Assembly: GCF_000003815.2 (NCBI RefSeq)
Contig: NC_049982.1
Coordinates: 28,334,329 to 28,398,328 of the forward strand
Length of the DNA stretch: 64,000 nt
Source of the DNA: Branchiostoma floridae
Taxonomy: Eukaryota > Chordata > Leptocardii > Amphioxiformes > Branchiostomatidae
Direction: 5' to 3'
This document shows positions 37,001 through 42,470 of this stretch, piece by piece. The first letter of the stretch is position 1; each line of letters opens with the position of its first letter. Both the position numbers and the translations under genes were made by a program. The notes under the pieces are model-generated. The model saw only the letters and a list, made by a program, of their open reading frames with translations. It was not told the DNA's origin and made no database searches.

Positions 37001-38351
37001 CACGTCATTAAATGTACCCAACATGGACTGAAAAATCCGCGCTATGAATCCCTCTTTCCTATTTAAATTGTGTTTAAAGACCTTCAAACTTTGAACTTAG
37101 TGGTAAGATTATCGTGGGCCATCGTACGATTTTAATCCCGTAGATTTTTTCAAGCAGGCTGTGAAAGAACCATGATCTAAGACAATGATTTAAGACTACA
37201 TTTTTTCGTAACAAGGAATCTGAATTTTCAAGGACACATTACACGTACACGGCTATGCCAAGATCTAGAACCTCCTTAATCTGCGTATCGTACAACGATC
37301 ACACGACAACCGTACGATGTGTGAGCCATTCGTAAATCACAGTAATGAATTTCAATAGCGTTGTCCTCCTAATCTTTATAAACATTGAGTATAATGTTCT
37401 AAGACTTGGAAATAGAAATAGAGAAACCTGGGGCTTATATCAACAATGTGGCTACTTACTAAGAACAATCACACTATTAGATTACGACCTAGTCTCAAGA
37501 CTTTGTATCTATTTGTTTGGTTCTGGTAAGGGTTTGCATATGGTATGTAATCTGGAAAGGGAAGGGGGTGGGGGGCAAAACAGCTGTAGTATTGGAATAT
37601 TTTCAAAACTACTAGACATATTGCAGTCGATATCGCCTTAAATCCGTATTGCGGCGATGGGGTTAAGAAAATCAATTCGTAAGCAAACGCTGGTGCATAC
37701 ATAATGATAGCACTGGCATAAACTACGCTCAGAGCTATGTTTATGTCTTCACAAAGAGCATAAACGCTCTACCCTGAAATAAATGCCTCAACCATTGTTG
37801 CAACATTTCATAGCAATTTTCAAAAAGATACCCTGCTACACTGTCTACAGAATACTGCTTTGGGACTCTGAGGTTATTCGTTACAAGCCAATGGGGTATG
37901 TTTTTGCATTTTAAACACTCCCTAAAAGCCCAGGTCAATTTACAGCTCACGGTTGTCTTGCCCTCCCCCTTTCGTTCCGGTTGTCATTTTGTAAAGTTGA
38001 TTTATTGTCTGTGACACTGGCTGCACAGGTAACTCTTGCGACAAGCTATCGCCCTCCCACCCTTGTTCACGCGTTCCATCCCTGTTTTTCGTCTATAATC
38101 AACAACATCTGCTTAGTTTAAAGGTGTACTATGCAAGATTAGGACAACCACAATATACAGAAATGGTATAAACATACCCCTGGTCGCATCCACTTGAAGT
38201 TGTAGCGCTGTAGATTCTCGTGGTTGCTGAAGTACAGGGACTGGTCTTCCGCTGGGAACTCGGGATCCTCCCAGAGCCCTCCTTGGTTCTCGTCTTTAAT
38301 CTCGGCGTAAACCTGGCCCTTGAAGGGCACTGCTTCTTCCGGGGTAGCCAT
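922..38351 (-). CDS. Calpain A, classical penta-EF-hand calpain (multi-exon gene)
   Basis: Ca2+-dependent cytosolic cysteine protease that cleaves substrates at limited sites. Nineteen exon positions were read from splice sites and phase: 38178-38351, 17687-17762, 16872-17007, 16198-16329, 15095-15275, 14148-14228, 13600-13673, 13239-13316, 10469-10635, 9804-9970, 9199-9303, 8732-8832, 6803-6851 or 6612-6660, 4900-4983, 4198-4255, 3899-3948, 3174-3242, 2616-2697, 1239-1355 and/or 922-1038. They total about 660 residues, near the usual 700. The protease core carries GDCWML (Cys86), QQHAYSITG (His251) and RIRNPWG (Asn271), so it should be active. A C2-like domain with an acidic loop, a charged linker and EF-hands follow, including canonical loop [12 protein letters not shown]. 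Two exon positions are duplicated. The C-terminal exon was not found and may be outside the window. The subtype cannot be assigned. Confidence 0.95.
1239..1355 (-). CDS. Calpain A exon 19a, tandem-duplicated EF-hand exon
   Basis: 117 nt, acceptor CTCAG, donor GTAAGT, phase 1 on both sides. It encodes [20 protein letters not shown] and [19 protein letters not shown], matching the fourth EF-hand segment of calpains. About 30 of 39 residues are shared with exon 19b, 200 bp downstream. Confidence 0.88.
1356..2615. other. Calpain A intron, no recognised element
   Basis: AT-rich intron between exons 18 and 19a. I see no gene, RNA or clear repeat in it. Confidence 0.5.
2616..2697 (-). CDS. Calpain A exon 18 (EF-hand)
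   Basis: 82 nt, acceptor CATAG, donor GTATGG. It encodes SAFKNSD then loop [12 protein letters not shown] and LQEALEDII. All Ca2+-ligand positions of the loop look plausible. Confidence 0.92.
2795..3005. repeat. Degraded hairpin MITE (family A)
   Basis: Contains CCCCTTTATCCGAAGGGTA and TATCCCTAAATACC, diverged pieces of the family A element seen intact at 8464-8686. Bases 3065-3115 hold a small separate hairpin (ACACAACCACAA / TTGTGGTTGTG). Confidence 0.45.
3174..3242 (-). CDS. Calpain A exon 17 (canonical EF loop)
   Basis: 23 codons encoding [12 protein letters not shown] and [11 protein letters not shown]. With the last Asp of exon 16 this makes the complete loop [12 protein letters not shown]. 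Acceptor CCCAG, donor GTATGT. Confidence 0.92.
3243..3898. other. Calpain A intron, nothing recognised
   Basis: Intron 16/17. No repeat or ORF with support. Confidence 0.4.
3899..3948 (-). CDS. Calpain A exon 16 (EF-hand domain)
   Basis: 50 nt encoding [17 protein letters not shown], the helix that leads into the canonical EF loop. The final Asp is loop position 1. Donor GTATCC. Confidence 0.9.
4198..4255 (-). CDS. Calpain A exon 15 (EF-hand domain)
   Basis: 58 nt, acceptor ACAG, donor GTAAGA. It encodes [19 protein letters not shown], the helix after EF1. It ends in phase 1. Confidence 0.9.
4726..4850. repeat. Dispersed repeat shared with calpain B intron
   Basis: The stretch from CAGTGTCACTGACGAA through TTTCCAAAATCATA recurs at about 45898-46012 in a different intron of calpain B. 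Because the introns are not equivalent, it looks like a mobile repeat rather than inherited intron sequence. Confidence 0.5.
4900..4983 (-). CDS. Calpain A exon 14 (first EF-hand helix)
   Basis: 28 codons, acceptor TCAG, donor GTATGA. It encodes [20 protein letters not shown] and AGLSGDDE, like the first penta-EF-hand segment (FRRLFAQLAGED in vertebrate calpains). Confidence 0.9.
5899..6301. repeat. Two overlapping or nested family A hairpin MITEs
   Basis: ACACTAGTTCACCTGTATCT starts one copy and ACACTAGTTCACCTATAT starts a second near 6086; the right end is GCGGATATAGG ... GGATAAAGGTGA. The cores repeat GGTTTCAAATTGCAATA and its inverse. Confidence 0.6.
6612..6660 (-). CDS. Calpain A exon 13b, alternative linker exon
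   Basis: 49 nt, acceptor GCAG, donor GTAACA. It encodes (E)[16 protein letters not shown]. It is the paralogue of 13a, 142 bp away; skipping both would shift the frame of the EF-hand exons. Confidence 0.85.
6803..6851 (-). CDS. Calpain A exon 13a, alternative linker exon
   Basis: 49 nt, CAG acceptor and GTAAAA donor. It encodes (D)[16 protein letters not shown] between the C2-like and EF-hand domains. It has the same length, phase and KQDKPKP ending as 13b. Using 13a followed by 13b would reach a TGA stop five codons into 13b. Confidence 0.85.
8182..8414. mobile_element. Hairpin MITE
   Basis: Arms GGTTTCCACTTTTATGGG ... AACCAGCTGTGAGCCAATC and the inverse GATTGGCTCAGACAGCTGGTT ... AAAAGTGGAAACC, with an outer pair around CACATTGGGG / CCCAATGTC. 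About 230 bp and non-coding, so probably a non-autonomous DNA element. Confidence 0.65.
8464..8686. mobile_element. Family A hairpin MITE, near-intact copy
   Basis: Ends TAACGCTAGTTCACCTTTAT and ATAAAGGTGAAC(G)GCGTTA. The whole element is an imperfect palindrome of about 220 bp with no coding capacity. It lies 40 bp from the donor of exon 12. Confidence 0.75.
8732..8832 (-). CDS. Calpain A exon 12 (end of C2-like domain)
   Basis: 101 nt, acceptor CACAG, donor GTACGT. It encodes [20 protein letters not shown] and ILRVFTEK, the conserved PGEY/STF block. It ends with GA of a split codon, which the alternative linker exons complete as Asp or Glu. Confidence 0.93.
9199..9303 (-). CDS. Calpain A exon 11
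   Basis: 35 codons, acceptor CTCAG, donor GTACGC. It encodes [20 protein letters not shown] then RERSEHFK. In calpain B this exon is fused to the next one. Confidence 0.92.
9404..9520 (-). repeat. Possible retroposon 3' end with (ATCA)n-like tail
   Basis: Read on the minus strand, AAAGTGCAAAATAAAATC is followed by repeated AATCA units, as in a LINE or SINE tail. The upstream part (9521-9720) shows nothing identifiable. Confidence 0.4.
9804..9970 (-). CDS. Calpain A exon 10 (C2-like domain, acidic loop)
   Basis: 167 nt, acceptor TTTAG, donor GTGGGT. It encodes [11 protein letters not shown], acidic [25 protein letters not shown] and GFYMYE, the usual order in this domain. The acidic loop is thought to contribute to Ca2+ and phospholipid sensing in the family. 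Confidence 0.94.
10102..10286. mobile_element. MITE with AGTACTGTAAATGCA ends (family D)
   Basis: Perfect inverted ends AGTACTGTAAATGCA / TGCATTTACAGTACT, 185 bp, with an internal GTGGTTTTATG / CTTAAAACTACCGC pair. Relatives are at 18341-18495, 19300-19595, 24199-24405 and 26693-26896. Confidence 0.75.
10469..10635 (-). CDS. Calpain A exon 9 (start of C2-like domain)
   Basis: 167 nt, acceptor CACAG, donor GTGAGT. It encodes [20 protein letters not shown], an Asp-rich insert GDDDDDK and AGGCANFR, the conserved AGGC block of the calpain C2-like domain. Confidence 0.94.
10709..10913 (-). mobile_element. Short retroposon B, copy 1, with 14-bp target duplication
   Basis: Direct repeats AACCCATAACTATT at 10695-10708 and 10914-10927 flank it. 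On the minus strand it ends CCAATAAATAAATG, an AAAT-type tail. A near-identical copy is at 21119-21364 and a related one in the TRIM unit (about 59820-59950). Probably a 5'-truncated LINE end or SINE. Confidence 0.8.
10953..12514. mobile_element. 1.56-kb non-autonomous TIR element, MULE-like
   Basis: Terminal inverted repeats of about 88 bp start GGGTTGGCGGAAACGGCTGC and contain an internal 25-bp direct duplication. It is flanked by the 9-bp duplication TATACATGC (10944-10952 and 12515-12523). There is no transposase-sized ORF. A 9-bp duplication with long TIRs fits the Mutator superfamily; that assignment is inference. Confidence 0.8.
13239..13316 (-). CDS. Calpain A exon 8 (end of protease core)
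   Basis: 78 nt encoding [17 protein letters not shown] and DDGEF, leading to the FWMSF motif that is completed in exon 9. Donor GTACGG. Confidence 0.93.
13600..13673 (-). CDS. Calpain A exon 7 (catalytic Asn)
   Basis: 74 nt, acceptor TGTAG, donor GTAAGT. It encodes [18 protein letters not shown] with catalytic Asn271. Confidence 0.95.
14115..14140 (-). promoter_or_regulatory. Cluster of AGGTCA half-sites including a perfect DR1
   Basis: On the minus strand AAAGGTCAAAGGTCAAGGTC followed by AAGGTC: AGGTCA-A-AGGTCA is the DR1 consensus bound by HNF4/RXR-type nuclear receptors, followed by further half-sites. It lies 7 bp into the intron after exon 6. Function is unproven; a simple repeat could give the same pattern. 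Confidence 0.3.
14148..14228 (-). CDS. Calpain A exon 6 (catalytic His)
   Basis: 27 codons, acceptor ATCAG, donor GTAGGG. It encodes [16 protein letters not shown] with catalytic His251. The intron just downstream starts with AGGTCA-type direct repeats (14115-14140). Confidence 0.95.
14619..15014 (-). other. Unidentified ORF of 131 codons in calpain A intron
   Basis: Open frame containing [19 protein letters not shown] and [13 protein letters not shown], with coding-like composition over about 14740-15014. I do not recognise it. It is not a calpain exon. A fragment of a retroelement or a processed gene remnant is possible. Confidence 0.25.
15095..15275 (-). CDS. Calpain A exon 5 (PC1/PC2)
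   Basis: 181 nt, acceptor TTTTTCAG, donor GTCAGT. It encodes [10 protein letters not shown] and [11 protein letters not shown], then [18 protein letters not shown], the calpain DFTGG and GS-x2-GC blocks. It ends in phase 0. Confidence 0.95.
15600..15760 (-). mobile_element. tRNA-derived SINE fragment
   Basis: Contains GTGCTTTTCCCAAGGGCACA, then ACAGGTTTTGAACCCAAGAC (B-box-like on the minus strand) and an A-box-like end GTGTGGCCTAATCAGCAG on the minus strand. It is homologous to 16000-16150; a partial relative is at about 12775-12815. Confidence 0.55.
16000..16150 (-). mobile_element. tRNA-derived SINE
   Basis: The minus strand carries GTAGCGCAGTGGGACC (A-box-like) and GGTTGCAGGTTCGAATCC (B box), followed by the body CTTGTGCCCTTGGGAAAGGC. 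It is a second copy of the family at 15600-15760. Confidence 0.65.
16198..16329 (-). CDS. Calpain A exon 4 (PC1 subdomain)
   Basis: 132 nt encoding [17 protein letters not shown] and [12 protein letters not shown], two strongly conserved calpain blocks. Donor GTAAGT; phases agree with exons 3 and 5. Confidence 0.95.
16624..16820. mobile_element. Family A hairpin MITE
   Basis: Ends AATGCTAGTTCACCTTTATC and GGATAAAGGTGAACTAACGTTA (given as its two halves), palindromic core, about 200 bp. It lies 46 bp from the exon 3 donor. Confidence 0.75.
16872..17007 (-). CDS. Calpain A exon 3 (catalytic Cys)
   Basis: 136 nt, acceptor ACAG, donor GTACGT. It begins [12 protein letters not shown], with nucleophile Cys86, and ends WQYGE, with Glu split across the junction. 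The family usually has GDCWLLAA. Confidence 0.95.
17168..17215. repeat. Solitary end of the TTAA-type element
   Basis: AAGGGGCATTCCACTCCAGA matches the end of the intact element at 18633-19152. No matching second end or TTAA flank was seen, so it is a remnant. Confidence 0.45.
17687..17762 (-). CDS. Calpain A exon 2 (entry to protease core)
   Basis: 76 nt, acceptor TTGCAG, donor GTGAGT. It encodes EIVGNPEF and [10 protein letters not shown], matching the calpain stretch just before the catalytic Cys. It enters in phase 0 and ends after the first base of the Gly codon of GDCW. Confidence 0.93.
17974..18256 (+). mobile_element. tRNA-derived SINE with 15-bp target duplication
   Basis: A-box-like ATGGCCTAGTGGGTAGAG and B box GTCGTGAGTTCGATCCCAGG are at the 5' end, a non-tRNA body follows, and an ACTTTAACTTTTTAA tail ends it. 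Direct repeats ATTGTAGGTACCACC (17959-17973, 18257-18271) flank it exactly. Confidence 0.88.
18341..18495. mobile_element. Diverged family D MITE
   Basis: ATACTGTGGAAATTTCGC at one end, AAAAACTTAAAACTACCACA in the middle and ATTACAGTTAT at the other. A degraded copy of the element at 10102-10286. Confidence 0.5.
18633..19152. mobile_element. 520-bp TIR element flanked by TTAA
   Basis: Inverted ends AGGGGCATTCCACTCCAGA and TCAGGAGTGGAATGCCCCT, with TTAA directly outside both ends (18629-18632, 19153-19156). TTAA duplication is typical of piggyBac or Kolobok elements. No transposase ORF. Confidence 0.75.
19300..19595. mobile_element. Family D MITE, longer copy
   Basis: ATACTGTAAAAATTAATATG at the left and GACTGTTTACAGTAT at the right, with TTTAAAGCTCAACTTTGTGG inside. 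Family assignment rests on the shared ends. Confidence 0.5.
20006..20450 (-). mobile_element. LINE-like 3' end with (TTA)n tail
   Basis: On the minus strand GGGCATGAATGTGCAATAAA is followed by GGC and a run of about nine ATT units (20006-20034). The same GGGCATGAATATGCAATAAA ending closes the LINE fragment at 38926-39530. The 5' limit is approximate. Confidence 0.55.
20753..20848. repeat. (AC)n/(GACA)n microsatellite
   Basis: Imperfect CA and CAGA repeats of about 95 bp. They create open frames on both strands that are not genes. Confidence 0.9.
21119..21364 (-). mobile_element. Short retroposon B, copy 2, with 12-bp target duplication
   Basis: Near-identical to 10709-10913 over about 200 bp, then 50 bp more at its 5' side. 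It is flanked by TTGGGCACTGTT (21107-21118 and 21365-21376). The shared tail and differing 5' limit fit target-primed retroposition. Confidence 0.8.
22415..22635. mobile_element. Family A hairpin MITE
   Basis: TAACGCTGGTTCACATTTAT at one end, ATAAAGGTGAACTAGCGTTA at the other, and core GGTTTCAAATTGGAAC with its inverse. Confidence 0.78.
24199..24405. mobile_element. Family D MITE
   Basis: Ends ATACTGTAAAAGGCG and CGTTTACAGTACC; inside, GGTTTTATGTTCAAATTCGC pairs with GCGAAAATAAAACCACC. Confidence 0.65.
25784..25866 (-). mobile_element. tRNA-like sequence, probably a SINE head
   Basis: On the minus strand TTGGCGTAGTGGTTAGTGG resembles an A box and GCGGGTTCGAATCCCGGGAG a B box. An acceptor-stem pairing is not convincing, so it is more likely a SINE than a working tRNA gene. 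Confidence 0.5.
26154..26651. repeat. 29-bp minisatellite, about 17 units
   Basis: Unit GTGGACATTATAACG plus TTGAGAGAGTACGT repeated head to tail with few changes; variants AAAGTTG and ATCATAAAG occur mainly at the edges. It lies in calpain A intron 1. Confidence 0.95.
26693..26896. mobile_element. Family D MITE next to the minisatellite
   Basis: Starts AGTACTGTAAATGCATTTAA and carries repeated GTTCGCGGTAGC and GGTGGTTTTAA motifs that pair with AAACCACCGC near the right end. Confidence 0.65.
27903..28104. mobile_element. Family A hairpin MITE
   Basis: GACGCTTGTTCACCTTTATC at the left and GGGTGAACTAGCGTTA at the right, about 200 bp, internal ATCGACTTGATATCCC. Confidence 0.72.
29580..29690 (-). 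mobile_element. tRNA-like SINE fragment
   Basis: On the minus strand CCTGTGGCGCAACTGGTAGC is A-box-like and CCGGTTCAATCCTGGGAT B-box-like. No target duplication was identified. Confidence 0.5.
30234..30314. repeat. Three 27-bp units containing a palindrome
   Basis: Unit ATCGTACGACGTCGTACGGC plus GAATGTA, exactly 27 bp, three times. CGTACGACGTCGTACG is self-complementary. A related ATCGTACGACATCGTAC appears at about 30911. Confidence 0.9.
30318..30905. mobile_element. Foldback-type element rich in ATTC/GAAT
   Basis: Left arm CCCCTTCACACGAGAG ... GAGCCGGAATGCCGT pairs with ACGGCATTCCGGCTC ... CTCGTGTGAAGGGG (ending at 30786); a second GTGTGAAGG end follows at about 30895-30903. The interior is a degenerate series of CATTCG/CATTCT motifs. 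Non-coding. Confidence 0.6.
31785..31915. repeat. Single diverged unit of the 115-bp repeat found at 55 kb
   Basis: GCAAGTATCCTATTACACCA, CAATAATATTCA and TTACACCAAGACAATC match, in order, the unit of the tandem array in calpain B (55018-56010). Confidence 0.55.
32609..32658 (+). repeat. 50-bp sequence repeated inverted at 36530-36579
   Basis: GTTGACCGCCGAAAAGAGGC through AAAACTCGATAG is identical, but for one base, to the inverse of 36530-36579. Homology stops sharply at both ends. The pair brackets the satellite array. Confidence 0.85.
33150..35620. repeat. Satellite array, about 23 units of roughly 100 bp
   Basis: Unit landmarks in order: CTTTTCTTTCAGAAAAAG, TTTCCTTAAAAGATTTC, TCTGTTAGTATACACTTAGA, GAGCGCAATTCTTAAG and GTCATGGCATGACGCAC. 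Many units are close to 102 bp, so a multiple of three keeps minus-strand frames open (34797-35258 repeats RIALSKCIL). These are probably not genes. Edge units are more diverged than central ones. Confidence 0.93.
34531..34695. mobile_element. 165-bp hairpin MITE inside the satellite, 9-bp duplication
   Basis: Inverted arms start TAGTCTCCAAGCAAACCCTA and extend through ATCAAAGCTGGCAA. It is flanked by ATACACTTA at 34522-34530 and 34696-34704, part of the satellite unit, so it inserted after the array formed. Confidence 0.88.
36165..36215. mobile_element. Perfect palindrome flanked by a 10-bp direct repeat
   Basis: Two 24-bp arms beginning TAGCCTGGTATCCAGCCGTA face each other across AACT. AACAGGAAAC occurs on both sides (36155-36164 and 36216-36225). 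This looks like a tiny hairpin insertion with target duplication. Confidence 0.75.
36530..36579 (-). repeat. Inverted partner of 32609-32658
   Basis: Inverse copy of the 50-bp sequence with one mismatch (CTTGATAG against CTCGATAG), 3.9 kb away on the other side of the satellite. Confidence 0.85.
38178..38351 (-). CDS. Calpain A exon 1 (start codon, N-terminal region)
   Basis: 58 codons from ATG at 38351, in AAGATGG context, to donor GTATGT; phase 0. It encodes [20 protein letters not shown] at the start and the calpain signature [10 protein letters not shown], ending FKWMRPG, equivalent to the WKRP box before the core. A TAG acceptor at 38381-38383 suggests that bases 38352-38380 are the end of a 5' UTR intron. 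The frame stays open upstream, so a longer N-terminus is possible. Confidence 0.9.
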
Positions 38352-38925
38352 CTTGGTTCGCTCGAATGCTTTTTTAGAGTCTACCAAATGAGGAAATCGG
38401 GTTAGAGAGAGGGGAGAGTTGGAGGGAACGGGTAGGTATAAAAACACACGAGGGCCTGCCGAACTTGTCTACACACACACACACGCCCTTGCGGTAGGTG
38501 GGTGGGTGGCTGAGTGAATGACGCAGACACAAGGGGTGAAAGGCCAGTGTGGGCAGGGCACTGGTTGTACTACTTAGGTATGCAGAATACACACGTACGG
38601 ATTGTGTCATACACTGGTGTGCCCCTACAGGACTACAGTTGCCCCGGCTGTTGGACAAGGTGATTGGACCCGTGCACAAGCATTGATTATCGCCCGGTCA
38701 TCATTTATGCAAAGCCCCGACCCACTAGGGACATACTGCGGGACGATACACTGGTGATAAAATGTGTCAACAACAGGGAAAGATTATCTAGGGCCGCAAA
38801 CTGTGCTCCAAGCGGCTTCATGTTATTTGACTATTCCTACTATTTTTCGAGCGACCTGTGAAGCCTGGTAGAGGCCATAAAAATATTGCTTTACCAGAAA
38901 TAAATGTACCTGTAATAAATATGAT

Positions 38926-39530
38926 ATGATATGATAATCTTTATTGCATATTCATGCCCGAGGGCTAAATGCACAAAGGGACCACATATGGTCTTATGGA
39001 TGCAGAGGAAAAAAAGAAACTAGACTACTACAATGGTTTTAAACTAGTCTAAATGGAAAAGGAACTAAGGCACTATGTGTCACAATCTCTAATGGCTGCT
39101 TCTAACATGTTCTTCTCTCTTTTTGAAACACATGGAGACATATTTACATATTGTGTCGATAGCATGATCGTCCTTGCATAACATCAAGTACTTAAACAAG
39201 TCTTTTTTTGACATTTTCTTACAGATATTGTCTATTTGTAAAGTATTAAATAGGGATTGGCGTTCGTATTCATATAATGTACACTCTAGTAAAAAATGTG
39301 TCTCGTCTTCAAGATACAAGTGGTCACAGAATTTACATGTTCTATCATTTAAAGGAGTACGGTTATGCCTGCCGGATTCTATATGTAATGGGTGGTCACT
39401 TATGCGAAATTTACTCATAGCTTTGCGATGTTCAAAGCTTGAGATGCTAAGATACGTTTCTCTTTCATATGTCTCTTTGAATGTAAACAAAATGATAAAA
39501 CAAAACGTAATGTATGTTATCTGTCATTTT
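38926..39530 (-). mobile_element. 3' end of a non-LTR retrotransposon (5'-truncated LINE)
   Basis: The minus-strand frame 39089-39490 encodes FRISDHPLHIESGRH then CKFCDHLYLEDETHFLLEC, the Cys-x2-Cys...His-x4-Cys tail found at the C-terminus of many LINE reverse transcriptase ORFs. It is followed by GGGCATGAATATGCAATAAA and a (TATCA)n tail at 38926-38940. It is only the last part of the ORF, so inactive. Confidence 0.78.
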
Positions 39531-40687
39531 TAGTAGCTGTTAAAAATGTAAGGAATTTGACAACCGTATGGTCATAGCAAGGAGCTCTTTCAACCTCCTT
39601 GGTCATAGGAATTGCTCCCTTGCTACATCTAGCTAGCTAAGGCCTTAGTAACTGGGTACATTTAGCATTTACAGAGTTATTCGTAAATTGATACACGGTA
39701 GATGATGTGCTTATACTTTTCTGAAACAACCAGAGGGGCTAGTAGAACAGAAAGAAACAACATGCCCCATACCCGTTCTTTAGATTTAGATTGCTGTTAA
39801 CATTTCAATGGCTCTATAGACTATAGTTGTCACAAATAAATGGCGAGGTAGTTGAGACTACTTGAAACATTGTCGTGTTGTTGGGTGTGAGAGCTATACT
39901 GTTGTTTGTCTTCCGCGAGCCTGCCATCTGACACCTGGGGGTCAGAGGTCGTCGTTGTGATCATCACAATGTTTTGATTGGATCAGAAGCGCTAGTTTCA
40001 ATCCTGGCGGAATTTATGTGCACTACAATGACAAGCTAATGACGAATGTGTTTTTGCCGACGCACTGGAGGCGGAGGCATTTTTGAAAATCAAAAACCAC
40101 GCACATGTCTATTCGTATCATGGAGCAGAGGTTGTAGGGATATCAAGTTGGACTGGTCTTCAGAAACAGGGGCTATATAAGAAGAGGCATTTCCGATGAA
40201 CGCGAATAATCTATGGATGATTTTAAGATTCTTCAAATATCAAAATGGGTAGCCTTTGGGCAGTCCTACGTAAATTTCCAAGGCCTGCAACCTCACCGCT
40301 TTTCAATTAGCTCCAAAAAATGGGGGTCCAAACCACTCAGAAAATTCCCACAAGTCTCATCAACTTTTGTCTACCTTTTTTCATTGGCGACAGATTTGTT
40401 CTCCAGAAAAACTAAACCTAATAACCTTTTATGAAAGCTTCATTTCCTCCTGAAAAATATTTTGAAAGGTGTCACTTCTATATTTCTAGATGTCACTTTT
40501 AAAAGATGTGTAAAATTGAACAATGCTTGTGCTGACCAATTGTTTTAACTGAAATCAGTGCAATATGAATATTATAAAACGCGTATCATATATACCACTA
40601 TGATTTTGTTATCTTTTGTGAATCGCCTGTAGACTCCATTGCAGTCTTCCGAACGGGGCTATATTAGGGGGGGGGGGTGTTTCGATT

Positions 40688-40807
40688 TTCAACGTTGGCT
40701 AGGTTCTCTCTTGTGCCGGGAAAGGTGTAAAGGAGTTTGCCGTGATAGCGAGTTTCTTCCCCGTCCGACGTTTCCCGGCACAAGAGAGAACATAGCCAAC
40801 GTTGAAA
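40688..40807. mobile_element. 120-bp hairpin MITE
   Basis: Arms TTCAACGTTGGCTAGGTTCT ... TTGTGCCGGGAAA and TTTCCCGGCACAAGAGAG ... AGCCAACGTTGAA, about 40 bp each. It is preceded by a G run at 40669-40677. Confidence 0.7.
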
Positions 40808-41252
40808 GGTCTGAATTAGTTGTCCAGTCTTAACTTTGTATTTGTACATATCAAATCATGACAGCAGCAACTCCGAGTATAAGAAACTTGAGTATATTTT
40901 ATTTCAAATAAGTAAGTAGTACAAAAGTTGAGTGGGTTATATACTTATAACTTTTAATTCCTGGTTCGGTATACATATTTTTCAGTACAAAAACTAACAG
41001 TTCGTGAGGATTATCTTTGGCAGAAGTCGACGACAGACCTATGTATTATCATGTATATATATCTCATATCAGGGTAACGTTAAAGACTACGATCTTTAAA
41101 AAAAACACCGGTTTTCTCAGTAGAGATCCTGATCAGAGTCTGTAGATTTAAAGACATTCCCTTAAAAGAGATAACTTTTCAACCTCGATTCGTGTCATTT
41201 TAGATCACAAATTTACTACCCTGATCGTAGTTATTGTCTACAGAGATCGGTC

Positions 41253-41760
41253 GGGATCTCTACCGGTAGACTCCGGATCTTTACCGGGAGAATAAGGATC
41301 TCTACCGGAAGACTTGGGATCTCCACCGGAAGACTCGGGATCTCTACTGGTAGACTTGGGATCTCTACCGGAAGACTCGGGAGTTCTACCGGAAGACTCG
41401 GGATCTATACCGAAAGACTCGGGATATATACCAGAAGACTTGGGATCTCTACTGGAAGACTCGGGGTCTATACCGGAAGACTCGGGATCTCTACCGGAAG
41501 ATTCGGGATCTCTACCGGAAGACTCGGGAGTTCTACCGGAAGACTCGGGATCTCTATCAGAAGACTTGGGATCTCTACCAGAAGACTCGGGATCTCTACC
41601 GGAAGACTCGGGATCTCTACCGGAAGACTCGGGATCTCTACCGGAAGACTCGGGATCTCTACCGGAAGACTCGGGATCTCTACCGGAAGACTCGGAAGTT
41701 ATACCGGAAGACTCGGGATCTCTACCGCGAAGACTCGGGATCTATACCAGCAGACTAAGG
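41253..41760. repeat. 21-bp minisatellite, about 24 units
   Basis: Unit GGGATCTCTACCGGAAGACTC (given here as 20 + 1 bases). Because 21 is a multiple of three, a plus-strand frame stays open as repeated GSLPEDS. No start context, splice site or domain supports a gene. Confidence 0.93.
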
Positions 41761-42229
41761 AATTCTGCCAGCTAGTAATCTCTACCTAACATATGCCTTC
41801 AATGCTATGTTCACAGTTTAGCAAAGCCAAGCACAGGATGTAAGATTAGTTAGATATATCAATAGCAGAATCAAAACTGACAAGTAGCAATATCATCCTA
41901 AACTCACAGTGCTATTGTATCATACGTGATATTATATGTATCAATAACGAAACGAATATGATGATAACGAGATAATTGAGTCTATATATCTTAGCCAATG
42001 AAGCACATATAGAAGTGTCAACCAGCTAGTATAGTGTTCAAGACGTCAATACTTAAATGTTGTTGTCAGAATATAACCACATGATATTCTTATTGAATAG
42101 ACTATACTAAGTACAACGTAATATATACGTTAGGTGATATATATAGTAAAGAGTAGAATCAGCACCATAGAAGAGTAAGAGAGATTTGACATTATCTCAA
42201 ACTACGAACAACAGTGTCCTGTCAGAATA

Positions 42230-42470
42230 GGGATGCTCACAGCTTCAACTGCGCTTGCGCAGCGAAAAGCATTTTGGGTAAATGTATCGAAGGCAAAGAC
42301 CCCTACAATTACATGTCTGGACATTGTCAATGTATTGTAAACCGACCGACGGAGTCGGGACATGTAGAAAGCAATTGACAATGACAAGAACTGTTTACAA
42401 GCCTGGGGCATTCACCTTTGACACATTAACCACAGTGCATTTTGCTGCTCATACGTAGTTTGAACTATTA
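42230..42470. mobile_element. MITE of the GTGGGTA/TACCCAC family
   Basis: TTCAACTGCGCTTGCGCAGC with TTTTGGGTAAATG at the left and CTTTGACACATTAACCACAG with TAGTTTGAAC at the right. Another right end is at about 42735-42795. Confidence 0.55.

Larger units (their letters stand above)
17763..38177. other. 20.4-kb first intron of calpain A
   Basis: It separates the start exon from the protease core. No host gene was recognised in it; the content is transposable elements, satellites and unannotated AT-rich sequence. Stretches without any recognised element include 21380-22410, 22640-24190, 24410-25780, 26900-27900, 28110-29570, 29700-30230, 30935-31780, 31920-32600, 35620-36150 and 36600-38150. 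Confidence 0.8.

Noticed and set aside
41314-41775. GSLPEDS repeat protein
   Set aside because: The frame is a by-product of a 21-bp repeat; there is no start context, flanking exons or domain.
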